From contig OZ017768.1 of the NCBI GenBank assembly GCA_963969345.1, positions 1,178,001 to 1,242,000 of the forward strand: a stretch of DNA of 64,000 bases, written 5' to 3'. Every line of letters begins with the position of its first letter. Within the stretch, counting starts at the first letter, position 1. Source of the DNA: Turbatrix aceti. Its lineage: Eukaryota; Nematoda; Chromadorea; Rhabditida; Panagrolaimidae. The notes below the pieces were generated by a model. It was given only the letters and a program-made list of their open reading frames with translations. It was not told the DNA's origin and did not search any database. Positions 11,002 to 23,891 of this stretch are shown here, one piece after another. The position numbers and the translations under genes are program-made.

Positions 11002-13107
11002 TTAAACTGTACAAAGCTTTTCTGAATGGTGTGACTGCCGAAGCTTGCACAAAATATCTTTCTTGCATCCTGCATCACAGGTTACGCCGTCGTGTCTATA
11101 CATGTTGCTAAAAAACATGAAAAATACTATTATTTTAAATTTAACATACAAACTGAACTTACAACAAAAACTTTTCAAACAACCCATCATCGCTTTCCAT
11201 TCGATCGATCAGTTTTGCCCATTCGGCAGGTGCCATGGATGTCAGGTTGTAAGCTTCTTTCGCCGAGGAGTAAAGCACTTGGAATACCGGAGAACCACCG
11301 GGTTTATTTGCTTCGTTCAGGTCAATGTAGTACTCTTCCATGTCGAGAACTTGCTAAAAAGACGACATTTATGTAAAAAATATAAACTCTTACAAAAGAC
11401 GATCCAGAATAATTTCCATCAATAGTGTAAATTCTGTAAGCCGGATTTAGATTCTGATAAGTAGTAATGCTCGGTGCTGCAAAGTTGACCGCAGTTGGTC
11501 GACTCGTAGAATCTTCTGGATTCTCGTAGAACATGGTGTAAACTTCGCGATGAACGTGTCCGAGGAAAAGACCGACAATAGTGCTTTCAAATCTTCAACA
11601 AGTTTGTTTTATTTTTTTTGTTTTAGGCGACCTGAAGTAAATATTACCAACCGATTAACAATATTGTAGTAATTCAACGCCCAGTCTTCGTAAGCTTCTT
11701 CGTCATTTCCTGGAATATGAGAAATGATTTGCACTTTGTCTCCTGCATTTTCGGCATCCAGAAGTTGTGTTACAAGCCAGGTCAGTGTTCCGTCAGGATC
11801 AGTTGAATTGACAAAAAGGAAGCTAAATTTTATATTAAAAATTTAGATTCAATGTTTAAAAAAACATTTACAGATTCAGAGGGTCGCCATAACCCGTATT
11901 TAATGAAATAAGTCGTAGTCCAGGATACAATTTTTTCATGTAACATCCATTGCTGAAAACTCATTGATGATAAAAATTATTTTTTAAATATTTAAATAAT
12001 AAAAAAATTTTAAATATTCAATTTTTTTTTACATTGAAATTATTTTGTAAAATCGTAAAAGCTTACTATTTCAACTGCTTTATTTGATCATCTGGAATCC
12101 AGGATTTCCAGACATCCGCCATAGCATCGTAAAGCCAATCCATGTGAAACTGTGGAGGTGTGTAGTGAGGAGCAAAACTACAAGTCACACAAATATACAT
12201 ATTTTATATTCTTTAGAAAAAAAGTATCTCACCAATTGACAGGATATCCTTCATGATTCCCGATAGCAAAGTAAATATTAGTTCCCGGAAAGTTTTGTGT
12301 CAAAAGTGCCGTCACAGTTTCGACCATTTTGGTCGTCTTTGGTGTGGAATAGTTCCAAACGTCGTGGCTTTCAAAGTCGCCGGTTACGATGATGTAATCG
12401 ATCTAAAATCCTTTTTCTGTAGTTTATCAACTTTTTTGTTCACTTACATTTTTTTGCGTGGAAGCAATGTCCGCCAATGCATGTTGAAAGAGTTCAAGCG
12501 GAATATCGCAATTTCCGATAACGCCCCATTTTCCGGCCGGCTGGATCACTCCTGAAGTATCGTTGTACTTCAAGTTGTGGCAACAAATGGGTTCATTGCA
12601 CGCAGCTTCTGCGCCCTCTGCGTACATAGTATCGATATGGATATCGGAGAGATGAAGGACTCGCAGTTTTGGTGCTCCTGCAGCTGGTGGGGGAATTTCC
12701 TTGACTTCTGGTTTTCCTCCTGGTATTTTTACACTCCAGGTTGTATTCACCGGACACGCGCCAAACAAATGACCGCAAAGCAGGCCTGTATCGCCTGCGG
12801 TGCTTCTCAAAATGTAGAGGACCACGTCGCTGATCTCGGCGCTCATAGCCCGACAAACGGCGTTGTCTTCAATGTGAAAAAAACTACAAATCGAAGAAAT
12901 TAAACCAAATATTTCGGTTGCGTCTGCGTTGCGAACAATAGCATCGGCAAGGGGTTTCACCACGTATTTACACAGATCACATGGAATGTCAAGTTCCGTA
13001 TTCGGACGTTGAATCTTGAAGCCTGTCGACGTCGGATGTCCCGTTGAAATGGTAAAACACAAAAGTACAATCGCACAGAAGGCAATTAATTTCCGGCCAT
13101 CTAACAT
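11002..13107 (-). CDS. acid sphingomyelinase (saposin + metallophosphatase)
   Basis: Secreted or lysosomal phosphodiesterase that splits sphingomyelin into ceramide and phosphocholine. Eight minus-strand exons: 13107-12448, 12402-12233, 12177-12067, 11952-11872, 11822-11652, 11592-11394, 11353-11163 and 11107-11002 (1689 nt, 562 aa). There is a signal peptide (FCAIVLLCFTISTG), then a saposin-B domain (CDLCKYVVKPLAD...). The calcineurin-like phosphatase follows, with its metal ligands in order: LSDIHID, TGDFESHD, AIGNHEG, ISHIPGN and LGHVH. The last exon supplies a Cys-rich tail (YRHDGVTCDAGCKKDILC) as in SMPD1-type enzymes. Intron 5 uses a GTTGGT donor, which restores NRFESTI. The more obvious GTAATA site four bases on would break the frame. 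Confidence 0.93.
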
Positions 13108-13772
13108 GATTTTTGTGACAGCAGCGTTTCACTCTTGTCTCGCTATCAGCTGTCTTTTATAGTATCCACAATAGCAGAGGACAAAAAATATTTGGCGACG
13201 AAAAAAGGCTATTATGCTTTGAATACTGACAATGAACGAACCACGAACGAACTGTGACCTTTGCTGAGGCGGATATGCTACTTCATTTTTGCAGAATGCT
13301 TCGATGAAAAATTTTAAAATTTCGTAGAAACAAAAAGTTGGACTCTAATATTTTTAGAATCATGTCATACAGTTCTGCTTTTCGTGCAAAAAGACCCCGC
13401 TGTGAACATTTTTCGTATTTAGTCACGTGATAAACAAACTTTTATTCATTTCATTTTGAAAACAACAATATTTATTTAGGCACAATAACTTATGCGCAAT
13501 CACTTCAAAAGTGACGAAGGCTCAAAACAAAAAAGGAGGGAGGATGGTGGGTGTAAAAATGATACGGATACTTTGCCCAACAAACTCAACAATAGGCACA
13601 AGCAATGCTATAAATACCCCGTTTGGAAATATTTTTTTCACTTTGTTCCATGTAAGTTGATGACGCAGTACACAATTTTTTTGTTACTAATTATGTACAG
13701 AGTGGAGTAGATTGAATACAAACTGCCCGTATACTCAATACTTTGTGGCCTGTAGAATTGGATGGATTCGCT
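13108..13772. other. intergenic, no gene seen
   Basis: Upstream of the sphingomyelinase and downstream of the FKBP gene. The short open frame at 13492-13710 has no recognisable features. Confidence 0.5.
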
Positions 13773-14949
13773 TTAGAGTTCGTCCTTTTTGATGAGCTTT
13801 TCGAGAACAATTTCGAAGTGCAGAGAAGCGTTGCCAGGAATCTGGGGTTGGCGTCCTTCTGTGCCGTAGCCGAGGTCCGAGGGGATGACGACCTTGCGGC
13901 GTTCTCCTTCTGAAAAAACAGAAAAATTGATGTTAACTTACAAATTTTTTTTATATTTTAAGAATTTCGTGTACAACTTTAGAAATCGTTTTTTGTGATA
14001 AGACCTAACACAAGGTTTTTTATGTGAAGGGCCAACCACAGTAGATTCCCAAAAACACCTACCACACATGCCAGTCATAGCCTGATCCATGCCAGGGATG
14101 ACTTCCTTGTTTCCGAGAGTGAAGATGAAAGGCTGGCCACGAGAATACGAAGAATCGACAAAAGTGCCGTCAGCGAGGTGAAGCGTGTACTGCTGGTGGA
14201 TGCGATCACCGATAGCGCTCTTCTTGCACTGATCTTCCTCAATCTTGTGCGTGACTTGAATTTCGAGGCCGTTATCCTGCTTCCACGATTCACCTGGAAT
14301 GGAGCGGAAGAGATCGACGAGCTGGACGGTGTAGTAGAGAGTCTGGCCGCCTTCGATGGCGTCACGCTCACGGCCGGAATCACCGAATCCGAGGTCAGAT
14401 GGAATGACGACCTTGCGCTTCTCTCCGATGCACATATCGGTCATGGCGATGTCCATGCCCTTGATGACCTGGCCGACGCCGAGGGTGAAAACGTACCTGA
14501 AAAATTTTTAAGATAAACAAAATAAATTTTTTATGCTAAAGAAATTAGTTTTTTGAAGCAATTTTTTTTTATTTCAGACATTTTTTTATTAAATGCTAAA
14601 AATAGTTTTTTTTGTTTTATGCATTTTTTTAAATTTAATGCTAAAAATTTTTTTTGGTGCAATTTTTTTAAAATTATTTTTATGCTCTACAAAGAATTCA
14701 AAATCAAAAAACCTACGGTTTTTTGCCGAAGTTGCTGCCAACTTCATTGCCGTCCTTGTCGGTGAGCTTGTAGTACTGGTCGACGATATCGCCGGCCTGA
14801 GACTTGATCTTGCACTTCTCCTCGGCAACGGGACGGACGATCTTGATCTGGACACCCTCATCCGTCGTCCAGGACAGTTCCTTACCCTCAAAAGTTGAGG
14901 CGTAAACCATCGAGGCCAGAGCTAGGATACTCAGGCACTGGATCTTCAT
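13773..14949 (-). CDS. ER-resident FKBP with two PPIase domains
   Basis: Peptidyl-prolyl cis-trans isomerase of the secretory pathway. Three minus-strand exons: 14949-14717, 14496-14063 and 13909-13773 (804 nt, 267 aa). A signal peptide ([17 protein letters not shown]) is followed by two FKBP domains. The first has [20 protein letters not shown] and [13 protein letters not shown]. The second has [16 protein letters not shown], then [18 protein letters not shown] and [10 protein letters not shown]. The C-terminus is KKDEL, a canonical ER retrieval signal. Secreted tandem-FKBP proteins of this layout occur in nematodes and aid collagen and other secretory folding. That partner assignment is from family knowledge. 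All junctions keep frame. Confidence 0.93.
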
Positions 14950-16757
14950 TGTTGGTATTTTTTGACGGTTTACCTAAAAAATTATGTATTTTTAAAACAG
15001 AACCAACTGCCTACGTCCACGTCCACGTCAGCAATTTACTAGTGTATCGACTCGCGTAAAAAGGAAGTTTAAGGGCTGGGGGAACGAAAAAAGGGGGAGG
15101 ATCCAGTTGAGAAAGGAGCGGACCGACGACGAAGAAGAACAAGAAGAAGAAGAAGATCAAGAAGAAGAAGAAGAACAAAAACGGGTGTCTAGCAGCACAA
15201 TAGTATCCAAAAGTGATGAAGAACGAGAATAAGAAAGTGGATAGATGGAAGAGAAGATTGTTCCTACTGCTGCTCGGTTTAGTTGCTGCCTGATCCATCC
15301 CCTTCCATCCAAACGGAGGAAAGGGTCGGACAGGACAGTCCGATACGAACGGCGGCCGGCCGACGTCGGCAGCAACAAATTCATCACCGGCAGGCAGGCA
15401 GGGGCGGCAGGCGCAGCCGGACACTAAAAGATGGGACTGGATCTAGGTCATCATCGCGTTGCGTTGATGCGCTGTTCTCGCAGCCTGCTGAAGAAAAACT
15501 TTTTTTGTCGTTTTGCTTACTTAGTTCAATTTATCTGCTTTCTTGGCAGCTGTTTGCAAGGGTTGTAACAAAATGTGGCCATTGTCCATATTTTTGTCTG
15601 GCTGGGGTAAAAGTTCAGATCGAAAACTTTTGCGGGGGTAAATATAGCATCAAGATCGAAATAAATCAAATTTTAATGAAATAAGAGCAAGAAATTTATT
15701 CACCTGGGCTTTGCAAGAAATAAAAAAAGAACGCAACGTGTTCAAGGTGAAATTTGGAATAACAAGCCGCGTTATTCCAAATTAGAGCAAACAACATTTT
15801 TTTTCAATTTTCAAAACTATAGTAGAAACTAGTTTTAAGCGTGCCGCCACGATCACGGAATTGTTGACAAATCCAGAACCGTACACGGATATCCCCCTCC
15901 CTTTTCTCTGAACGTCGGCAGCAGTGGAACACTTGAAATAATATCTAAGATTGCAAATGAGTTTACAAAGGAAAAGGGTGAAAATAATCGAACAGATGGA
16001 TCGGAGATTTAGAACAAACATAAATTGATTTTTTCCTTGTGCGCAGAAGCTTTTTACAATTTTCTCAGAAAGGTGTGAATAAATAATAATTGCACTTTCT
16101 TAGTAACACCTCCTTAGTTTACACCTCCTTAGTTTGCAACTAGCTAGCAACATTTCACAAATGTCACTTCCAAAAAAAAATTTTAACGCCTCTGCATCCC
16201 TAATTTGCTATCAAGATCAAATCCTTTAGTAAAAGCGTTTAAAAAACTGAAAAAAATGTTCCAGCCACTTGTGTCAAACCGGAACGTTATGGTTTTGTTT
16301 CGCACTACGAAGTCCAGTCAAGGCTCGCTTGGACCTTCGTGCGCAGCACATAAACGAAAAATACGGACCAGAAAGAGGAAGCAAACCAAAACCGGTTTTT
16401 TGTTTCCCCTTTTGTTTGATAACATACGTGTCATAGTAAAAAGGGTTTTGGTCAAATACTGAATTGGTGCAAAAACTTTTTTTTCGCAAAAAAATTAGAA
16501 AAATAAACTGTAGAGAAAACATGCAGTACACCAGTTTACGACTGTTGTCGAGTTATTTACTGGACCCGACCCAAAAATTCCGGGTTTCAAGTCGTTTTAT
16601 GCAAAATTTTCGGGTTCTCAATGTAAAAAATGTCAAACTCGGCAACATTTCACGAAGAGAAAATTCGGCCACGTTAAAAAGACGGTCTTGTCAAATGCTG
16701 AATATTTAATCCACGATGCCAACAAAAACTTTATAAATACAACACCATGCATGCACA
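14950..16757. other. intergenic with GAA-rich tract
   Basis: About 1.8 kb. At 15118-15178 the plus strand is an almost pure (GAA)n / (GAAGAAC)n purine tract. At 16107-16131 there is a short direct duplication (ACACCTCCTTAGTTT type). Nothing else is supported. The open frames here are composition artefacts. Confidence 0.5.
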
Positions 16758-18704
16758 CTACGAATCATCGACAAAAGTGACGTCAGAAAACAGTGCCAAC
16801 TTGGAGGGCAACGGTTGTGGCTGGGGGCTGAGAAGGGTGAGTGTCTTGCGCTGCATGTCGACGTCCGTCACGACGACGTAACCCATCACCGGGATGGATA
16901 TGAGCGACTGATCGAGGACAGCATGCGGAGGCATGAGTGCCAGGACGTGGTTTTTCAGATCCGGTGTAAATGGCACTTTCACGACCTATAATAAAATTGA
17001 CAAAAAATAATATATTTTTCGCAAAAAAAGTACTAAAAAACCCCACCTTCGTTCTGTGATCTTCCTGGACCATTCCAAACGGAAGACAGGAATCCGGAAG
17101 CCGTTCTGTGCCAACCTTGGCAATTGTAAGAACACGAGATTCTTCGGAGCTCTCGAATGGGATCTCGACATTGAAGGGATTGTACGGGGAATCCGAGGTA
17201 CCGTAAAAGTACTGAAAACCGACACAATAACAAAAAAATGGTTCCGCAACGAAAAAAAAAACAGTAAAACAAACCCTTCGGATGGCCATTTTCCTTGCAC
17301 GAATCCGTGCAGCCTGAGATCGAGCCTCGATGCCTCCGGATTTCGGCTGATGCACGACTCTGACGCCCCGAGGCATCTCTTCCCTCATCAGGTTGTAGAG
17401 CTTCTCGTTGTCCAAGATGACAGCGACATCGATGCGAAAAGCCTTGCACGCAGCGAGGAGAGACGTGTATCCGGAGTCTTTGATGAAGCCACACGTATTG
17501 ATGACGACCCCTGACGAACTGATACGGGATGAGCGCTCGCATTTTGAATCGACTGTTTCGGCCAACTTTTGGATCAAATGGATGTAGTACTCCGTGTTTT
17601 CGGCGACAGACATCATTCCGAACTGAAAAATGGGGATAAATATATTTTTTTGTAGGACGAAATCGTAACTTGGGTTGCATAACGTCAATAAAGAATCAAA
17701 GTTACGTTTTGGAACGCAAAAACCATTACGATACCCCACAAAAAAAAGTTATCGTTCTCTTGAAAAGAAAAATCGAAAAAGTAACGATATTTGATACAAG
17801 ACTACGATAAGTTGGTAAAACAATGATCGTAACTTCCGGTGCATAACATCAAAAAACCGCTCAAAACGTTACGTTCAGTTAAAATTAAAAACGCGTAAAA
17901 AATATTACTTTTACATAAAGTAGTGCAAATTACGATTGCCAAAATATTATACTAATAGTTATTCCCATTTACGACATTTTTTTCTCAAAAAAAACATAAT
18001 AAAAACCGTAATTTTCCCTTTTTGCCCAAAATCAAAGTGCTTTCCCCAACTCACATTATACGACAGTGTGGTCAATCTGTCAAACCCATCAAAGATATCC
18101 GCAGGCTTGGTAACGTGAAGTGCAGCGACTGTGCCTGGAATCGATATCTGTCCCTGTCCAGGATCGAGATCGACAAATATGGGCGTGTGATTCTGTCGAA
18201 CGGCATAGTTTAGCAGGATGCGGGCAAGCGTCGACTTTCCGACGTCGGTTGGACCCGCGATGATGATGCGTGGTCCCCGAGCGAGTTTCACGCCATTCTC
18301 GATGTCGACAAAAGCCTTACGACGGAGTTTTTCGAGTCCAGCGTGGGTATTGAGGTAGAGGATCTGAAAAAACCGGTTGCTTAGGCTAAGAAGGACAAAA
18401 CAAACCATTGGGGTCTGGCAAGCGATGTACGCAGACTCTGTGGAACCAAAAATCTCAATCAATGCCCCTTCATAGGTGAAAATCGAGCATCTGAAGCCTA
18501 AAATTTTATATTACAAAAATGAACTGTTTTTTGAAAGTAAAACAAACCTGGAGGAAAAATGTAGCGTTTGTGCCGAACGAGTTCCGTGCCAAACAGCTCA
18601 GCGGCGCCCTCGATCAACTCGACCGTAACATCGTCATTTCCAACTTCTATTCTCAATTCGTTGTTCTCGCTCAAGGGATATTTACTCGGCTGGGCAACTT
18701 CCAT
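16758..18704 (-). CDS. CLP1: CLP1, polyribonucleotide 5'-hydroxyl kinase / CPF subunit
   Basis: Nuclear RNA 5'-kinase of the mRNA 3'-end cleavage complex and of tRNA splicing. Six minus-strand exons: 18704-18548, 18497-18406, 18363-18055, 17622-17275, 17211-17047 and 16985-16758 (1299 nt, 432 aa, family about 425). The N-terminal beta domain is followed by a P-loop GPTDVGKST near residue 125, FVDLDPGQGQISIPGT (Walker B region), NTCGFIKDSGY, and the C-terminal domain with PVMGYVVVTDVD. It shares a 193-base head-to-head promoter with PQBP1, another RNA-processing gene. Intron 3 (18054-17623) is longer than its fellows and carries repeated GTAAC/GTTAC motifs. Confidence 0.95.
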
Positions 18705-18897
18705 GGCGGTGAAATGTCGAAACGATCGGATGAGAGAGTTGACAAAGGGCGAAAAAGCATGCAAGAAAGCGAAAAAAAAGAGAAAACGTAGATTATGTTC
18801 GGGACACAACGCCAAAAAATATTTTGATCGCAAAATTTTGTGCTTTTTCCGAGTTCGAACTTTTGTGCAATCTTGCGTACGTTCTTTGTTTTTCACC
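18705..18897. promoter_or_regulatory. bidirectional promoter, CLP1 / PQBP1
   Basis: Only 193 bases separate two divergent start codons, so the core promoters must overlap or adjoin. No TATA box is evident. Confidence 0.6.
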
Positions 18898-19825
18898 ATG
18901 CCGCTGACACCTGCAATGCTCGCGAGGCTTCAGAAGCGAGGCCTCGTTGCTGCGCCTCCACAGAAAAAAGGTCGGTTCTTGCTAAAATTCTGTTTTGTTT
19001 TTTTCATCATTTTTTATATTTTTTTCAGCAGTCGATGAAATCTACGCCGAAGACCGTCCAACAGACGCGACCGGCGAAGACGGCTTTCACACGGATGAAT
19101 CTCGACGTGCAGGTGCACCTGGATGCCCGAACAAGTGGAATGAATTTCACCTCTGTGGGCAGTTCTGTTACGATCACTGGCAGAATGGCGAGCCGGAAGA
19201 CAAACTCCCGAGTATTTACCTATCCAGACGCAAGGATTGGCAACGAAAATATCCGCTACCAGAGAACTGGAAAGAAGTTTACGATTCGGGAGTTCGTCGT
19301 TACTATTACTGGAATTTTTACACCGACGAAGTATCCTGGTTTCCTCCCCGTCATCCGCGTGCCCAAATCACGGTTTCCGGATGCGTGGCTGCAGCTTCTT
19401 TCTACGAAGACCTCAAGCTTAAAGAAAGGGCCGCTGCCGCAGCTGCTGCCATCGGAAAGCGCCGAAAGGAAGAAGAACGTACCAAACGCGTTGATTCTCA
19501 CCCCATCAGTTCACAAAAATCAAAATTGGACGACGACAGTGATGAAGATATCGTCATGACCGATGTCGACAAACTGAGTATGTTTTTATAAACATTTTTA
19601 TTTATGAAATTAATTTTTTCTGTTCTACTTTCAGAACGCGCTCGCAAGCGTGGCATCGATCCCATGGACCCCGCGGCCTACGGCGACAACGTTCCGGTCG
19701 GTAAATGGTCGAGTGGCATAAACAACGACATGGCCGAAGCCGCTGACGATTCTGCAGGTGGCGCACTCTTTGAGCGTCGACCTTATCCTGCTCCGGGTGC
19801 TGTCATGGCCAAGAGTCGGAAGTAG
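18898..19825 (+). CDS. PQBP1: PQBP1, polyglutamine-binding protein 1
   Basis: Splicing factor that binds the U5 protein TXNL4A/Dim1 through its C-terminal region. Three exons: 18898-18970, 19029-19577 and 19635-19825 (813 nt, 270 aa). The N-terminus MPLTPAMLARLQKRGL matches the family start. A WW-type domain follows (LPENWKEVYDSGVRRYYYWNFYTDEVSWFPP). The C-terminal U5-binding signature is complete: GIDPMDPAAY, GKWSSGI and FERRPYPAPGAV. The polar-amino-acid repeat of mammals is replaced by a Lys/Glu/Ala-rich stretch and an acidic DDDSDEDIV segment. An extra Cys-containing block (NEFHLCGQFCYDHWQ) precedes the WW domain. Confidence 0.93.
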
Positions 19826-20309
19826 TGTGCCAATGTTTTTGTTTGTATTTATGCCGTACGTTTTTATGATGAAGGTAAAGATGATGACGGTTTTGTTACA
19901 TTACTGGTACATCGGGGCGGGGACGAATGCAAAAAAAGGAACGATACTTTTTCAGGAAAAAAATCACGAAGGAAAGTGACCGCTTTCCCGCGTTGAAAAG
20001 AATACGATAAAAAATAACTGATCTTGGCACGAAAGTTGCACTCGCGCGCGCGGCAAAACCCTTTCGCATCAATGCAATCCTTTTCGTAGGCTTTTATGCA
20101 AGCATTTTCACCGATAACACGTATAACGGTGAAATTTTTCCATATCCGTGACTAACTGTCTTGCAAAATTTCGCGTTTGTCATTTTTTGTTTTTCTTCCT
20201 TCGTTTGTATCGGCATCAGTTCAGTCTATCGAAGAGAGATCTTCAATTGACTGTCAACTGACCGACTTGATTTTCAGAAAAAATCGGCTCGTGGTTTTCA
20301 CTTCCCTTC
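19826..20309. other. intergenic / aldolase promoter
   Basis: About 480 bases. It contains a palindrome-like CGATAACACGTATAACGG around 20112 and a pyrimidine-rich tract ending TTTTCAG near 20278. That tract could be a 5' UTR intron or leader-splice acceptor just ahead of the aldolase start. Confidence 0.4.
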
Positions 20310-21732
20310 ATGGCTTCTAGCTACTCGGAGTATTTAACTCCGGAGAAGCAAGATGAGCTCCGTAAGATAGCCAGTGATATCGTTGCCAGCGGTAAGGGCA
20401 TCCTCGCTGCTGACGAGTCTACCGGATCGATGGATAAGAAACTCAAGCCCCTTGGACTCGAGAACAATGTTGAGAATCGTCGTATCTATCGTCAGCTGCT
20501 CTTTACCGGCGACGATGAGCTTGCCAAGAACATCTCTGGCGTCATCATGTTCGAGGAGACTTTCTACCAGAAGTGCGATGATGGCACGACCTTCATCCAG
20601 GCCCTGCAGAAGAAGGGCATCATCCCGGGCATCAAGGTACGTCATAAATAATTTTTAGGCCAAAAAAATAACTTTTTATTCCAAAAATTACATTTTAGGC
20701 CGAAAAAACAATTTTAGCCAATAAATTTTACGATACTTTTTTTGTAGCTCGACAAGGGCGTCGTCCCCATCGCCGGCACCCTCGGAGAATCCACGACCCA
20801 GGGTCTGGACAACCTCAGCGCCCGCTGCGCTCAGTTCAAGAAGGACGGTGCCCAGTTCGCCAAATGGCGCTGCGTCCACAAGATCAGCTCGCACACCCCG
20901 TCGCACATTGCCCTCCTCGAGGTTGCCAACGTCCTCGCCCGCTACGCTTCCATCTGCCAGCAGAATGGCCTCGTTCCCATCGTCGAGCCGGAGGTTCTTC
21001 CCGATGGCGAACACGACATTGCACGCGCACAGAAGGTTACCGAAGTCGTTCTCGCGTACACGTACAAGGCACTCGCCGATCACCATGTCTACCTCGAGGG
21101 CACGCTTCTCAAGCCCAACATGGTTACTCCTGGTTGGTTTTTTGAGGGCTTCAGGGCGGAAATGATAATTTGGGGTTTTTATCGTAAAAAATAGACCAAG
21201 CATTGGTGGAAAGAAAATTTTCGTTTCAGAAAAATGCGTCAAATATTTTCGTTGTGGGAGTACCAAATGAGTAAAAAACACCGTAGATCCTTCAAATTTT
21301 CGCCTTTATTTTTCTAAACCAAAATTTTAACTTTCATCGTAATTTCCAGGCATGCAAGCCTCGAAGAAGGCGACAAGCGCGGAGATCGCTCGCGCTACCG
21401 TCACCGCTCTCCAGCGCACGGTTCCCCCCGCTGTTCCCGGCGTCGTCTTCCTCTCCGGTGGCCAGTCCGAGGAAGATGCCACTATCAACCTCAACGCCAT
21501 CAACACGTTTGCCGGCAAGAAGCCGTGGGCTCTGACGTTCAGCTACGGACGTGCCCTTCAGCACTCGTGCCTCGCAGCCTGGGGAGGCAAGCCTGACAAC
21601 ATCAAGACCGCCCAGGGCGTTCTCCTCAAGCGTGCTCGTGCCAACGGAGCGGCTTCTCAGGGCAAGTACGCCGGTGACGCGAAGGATGCCGCGGCTGCTG
21701 GATCGCTTTACGTCGCCAACCACGCCTACTAA
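20310..21732 (+). CDS. fructose-bisphosphate aldolase, class I
   Basis: Glycolytic and gluconeogenic cleavage of fructose-1,6-bisphosphate in the cytosol. Three exons: 20310-20636, 20748-21132 and 21350-21732 (1095 nt, 364 aa, exactly family length). Class I signatures are present: [32 protein letters not shown] (spanning intron 1), [11 protein letters not shown], and [13 protein letters not shown] with the Schiff-base lysine near residue 231, then [12 protein letters not shown] and [10 protein letters not shown]. The C-terminal Tyr needed for full activity is kept (NHAY). Codon use is strongly GC-ending compared with neighbours, as expected for a highly expressed gene. Confidence 0.97.
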
Positions 21733-22058
21733 CTGACCTGAAAACGGAGGACTTGGACGGATTCTGATTTTTTTCTAGTTTTATTCATGCATACCCTGAA
21801 TTAAACAGTAGTACACTAAGTTGTGTCTTTGGCTAACAAAAATGTGGTGTTACAAATAATGAGTTGGTTCCTATGTAAAAGGTGAGATAGGTGGAAACTA
21901 ACAACAAAGGTGGAAAAAAATAAGTATTTTTAGTACAAAAATGCAAGTTACAAAATGGAGTGTTTTCAAACGAAAAAAATAAGAAATTTTCGTGTCGAAA
22001 CCAAAATTGAGAATTTTCGCGTCAGGACAAGCCATTTGAAAAATGTTCGTTTCGAGAC
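21733..22058. other. intergenic, convergent 3' ends
   Basis: 326 bases between the aldolase stop and the Ly6-like stop. An AATTAAA near 21800 may be the aldolase poly(A) signal. Confidence 0.4.
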
Positions 22059-22899
22059 TCAAGCCAGGAATTTGGCAGCGAAAACGAAGAGCGCCGCGGC
22101 GAAGAGACTGCTGCCGCCGTTGGCAGTGTAGGATACAGCGGGATTGCAGGGCGTTGTGCCATCGACGTCCGGGTTGCACGTGTAGAAGTAGGAAATGATG
22201 CCCTTGTTCCCGGTACGCTTCTTGCCGTCGATCTCTTCGCCGGCGACGTACGCGCATTCGCGGATGATGCGCGTCGGCTCGTCGCCTACGGACTGCTCGA
22301 TCTTACGGCACTGCTGGGCGGAGGTCGAGTTGAGCGTTGAGCCCTTCGGCAGCGGCGGGCAGGGCTTGATGAACTTGGCGAGGACTTCGGGGTCGTGGGA
22401 GCTGCATTCTTCCTGGTTCTCGGTGGCGCTGTTGCACTGGTAGCATTTTAGGGGGACGACGGGGGCGGTCTTCGGAGCAGCCGGGGCGGGGGCCGGGGCT
22501 GCAGGTCTGGAAACAAAACAAATTGAAGGTACGAGAGCATTTTTAGGGTCTCAAAAAATAAAATTCAATGCGCGCGCCTTTTAAGGTCTTCAAGCGAAAA
22601 CAAAAATTTCGGTTTGAGAATCAGTGTGCGCATTTTGTAAAAAAATTATCGCTGTAAGACCAATTTTCGTTCCTAGAGCCTCAAATTTTAAATTTATTTA
22701 AATTTTCTATTTTTTTTTAATTTTAATTTTTTTTTAAATTTTTGTCGGAATTCCATCAAAACTTTTTTTTGTAAAATAAATTTAAAAAAAATTCAACATA
22801 CTTAGTTTCACCAGCTTTGATTTCATCCTTGGCAGCGGAGAAAGCAACAAGGCCACAAATCAGAACAATGGACAAAAGTGATGAGATGTTGCTGTTCAT
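22059..22899 (-). CDS. Ly6/quiver-like secreted GPI-type protein
   Basis: Two minus-strand exons, 22899-22802 and 22506-22059 (546 nt, 181 aa). A signal peptide (SLLSIVLICGLVAFSAA) is followed by an Ala/Pro-rich linker (PAAPAPAPAAPK). A cysteine-rich domain then begins LKCYQCNSATENQEECS and ends FYTCNPDVDGTTPCN. It closes with a hydrophobic tail (SSLFAAALFVFAAKFLA) that fits a GPI attachment signal. KCYQCNS at the start of a short Cys-rich ectodomain is the hallmark of Ly6/uPAR and quiver/sleepless-type proteins, which sit on the cell surface. The exact subfamily and partner are unknown. A near-identical copy of exon 2 lies 1.4 kb away in the opposite orientation. Confidence 0.8.
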
Positions 22900-23891
22900 G
22901 ATCGAAGCACCTGTCTGAATTTCTTACCAAAGACTGAAAAAATAAATACAAAGTTTTTTTTGTTAAAGATCTGTAAAACTGATAAAACACGACGGAAAGG
23001 AAGTTGACATGGAAAAAATGTGAAAAAGGCAAATAAACACGCGTAATGCACATATTTTTTTGCCAGCTTTAAAATTAGTTTGTGTACCATCTCTATCCAT
23101 CGATTGACTGACTGGTAAGCAGACTGGGCAGGGGAAGGGGACGAAGAAGAAGAAGGACTGTGCTTGCTTGCTTTTCTTCTTGCCCTGGCCCGACAAGCTG
23201 CATGCAAGCCAGCCGGGCCTGGCAGGAAGAAGGCACTCTGAACTGAACTGCTCATATTTCCCATTGTTGCCCCAGAAAAGAGAGAAAAATTGGGGGACAA
23301 TCGAGCAACCAAAATAAATAATTTTTGGGACCAACAAAAAAGAAGCACAAAAACACCAGTTTTCATCCACTATTTAAAAATCAAGGAGGAAGAAAAAAAC
23401 ACGTCAGTACCCTTCCTTCTGTCTGATGTGCTACGCAAATAATGTCAGCCTCGTCCCCGGACGACGCAGAACAAATTCAATCGGCAAGTGAAAAATTTAG
23501 ACAAAACGTGGTGTGTCCATTGATTGAAGTGAACAAAAAAAAAAGCGTAAGACGAGCGTTTCCGCTGTTTTACCTGCCTCTGCCAAGCAAGCCCGGCCCG
23601 GGCGACGATGAGCACAGAGCGACCGAAGAAGACCGAGCAAAAGAGCACCAGCCAGCATGCACACCAGTCGGTAAAAGAGAAAAGCAAATCAAACGGGGCA
23701 GTCAGCGGCAGCCCAGGAAGCAGAGGTGCTATCTGCTGTGACGCATTTGACTCATTCGAGATTCACTCGGGGGCAGAAAATCACCTTTTAACCAACGAAA
23801 AGATCAAAAATACACGTGAATTTTCCATGGATAAAAAAAAATTTTTTTGGACGTTCAAAAAATAATTATGATATTTTTTTTTCGTTTGCAA
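22900..23891. other. spacer between inverted Ly6-like copies
   Basis: About 1 kb. No signal-peptide exon for the inverted copy can be recognised here. The open frame at 23442-23741 (Lys/Glu/Arg-rich) shows no family features. A GA/CT-rich stretch lies at 23130-23185. Confidence 0.45.

Noticed and set aside
11648..11651. GTAATA donor at the sphingomyelinase exon 5 end
   Set aside because: It looks better than GTTGGT but shifts the frame to a stop; GTTGGT restores the conserved NRF block.
15011..15424. 137-codon open frame on the minus strand
   Set aside because: Driven by the GAA/TTC tract; the product is a Phe run with no signal of a real protein.
23442..23741. First exon for the inverted Ly6-like copy
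   Set aside because: Charged, no signal peptide, and no donor in a phase that would join the copied exon convincingly.
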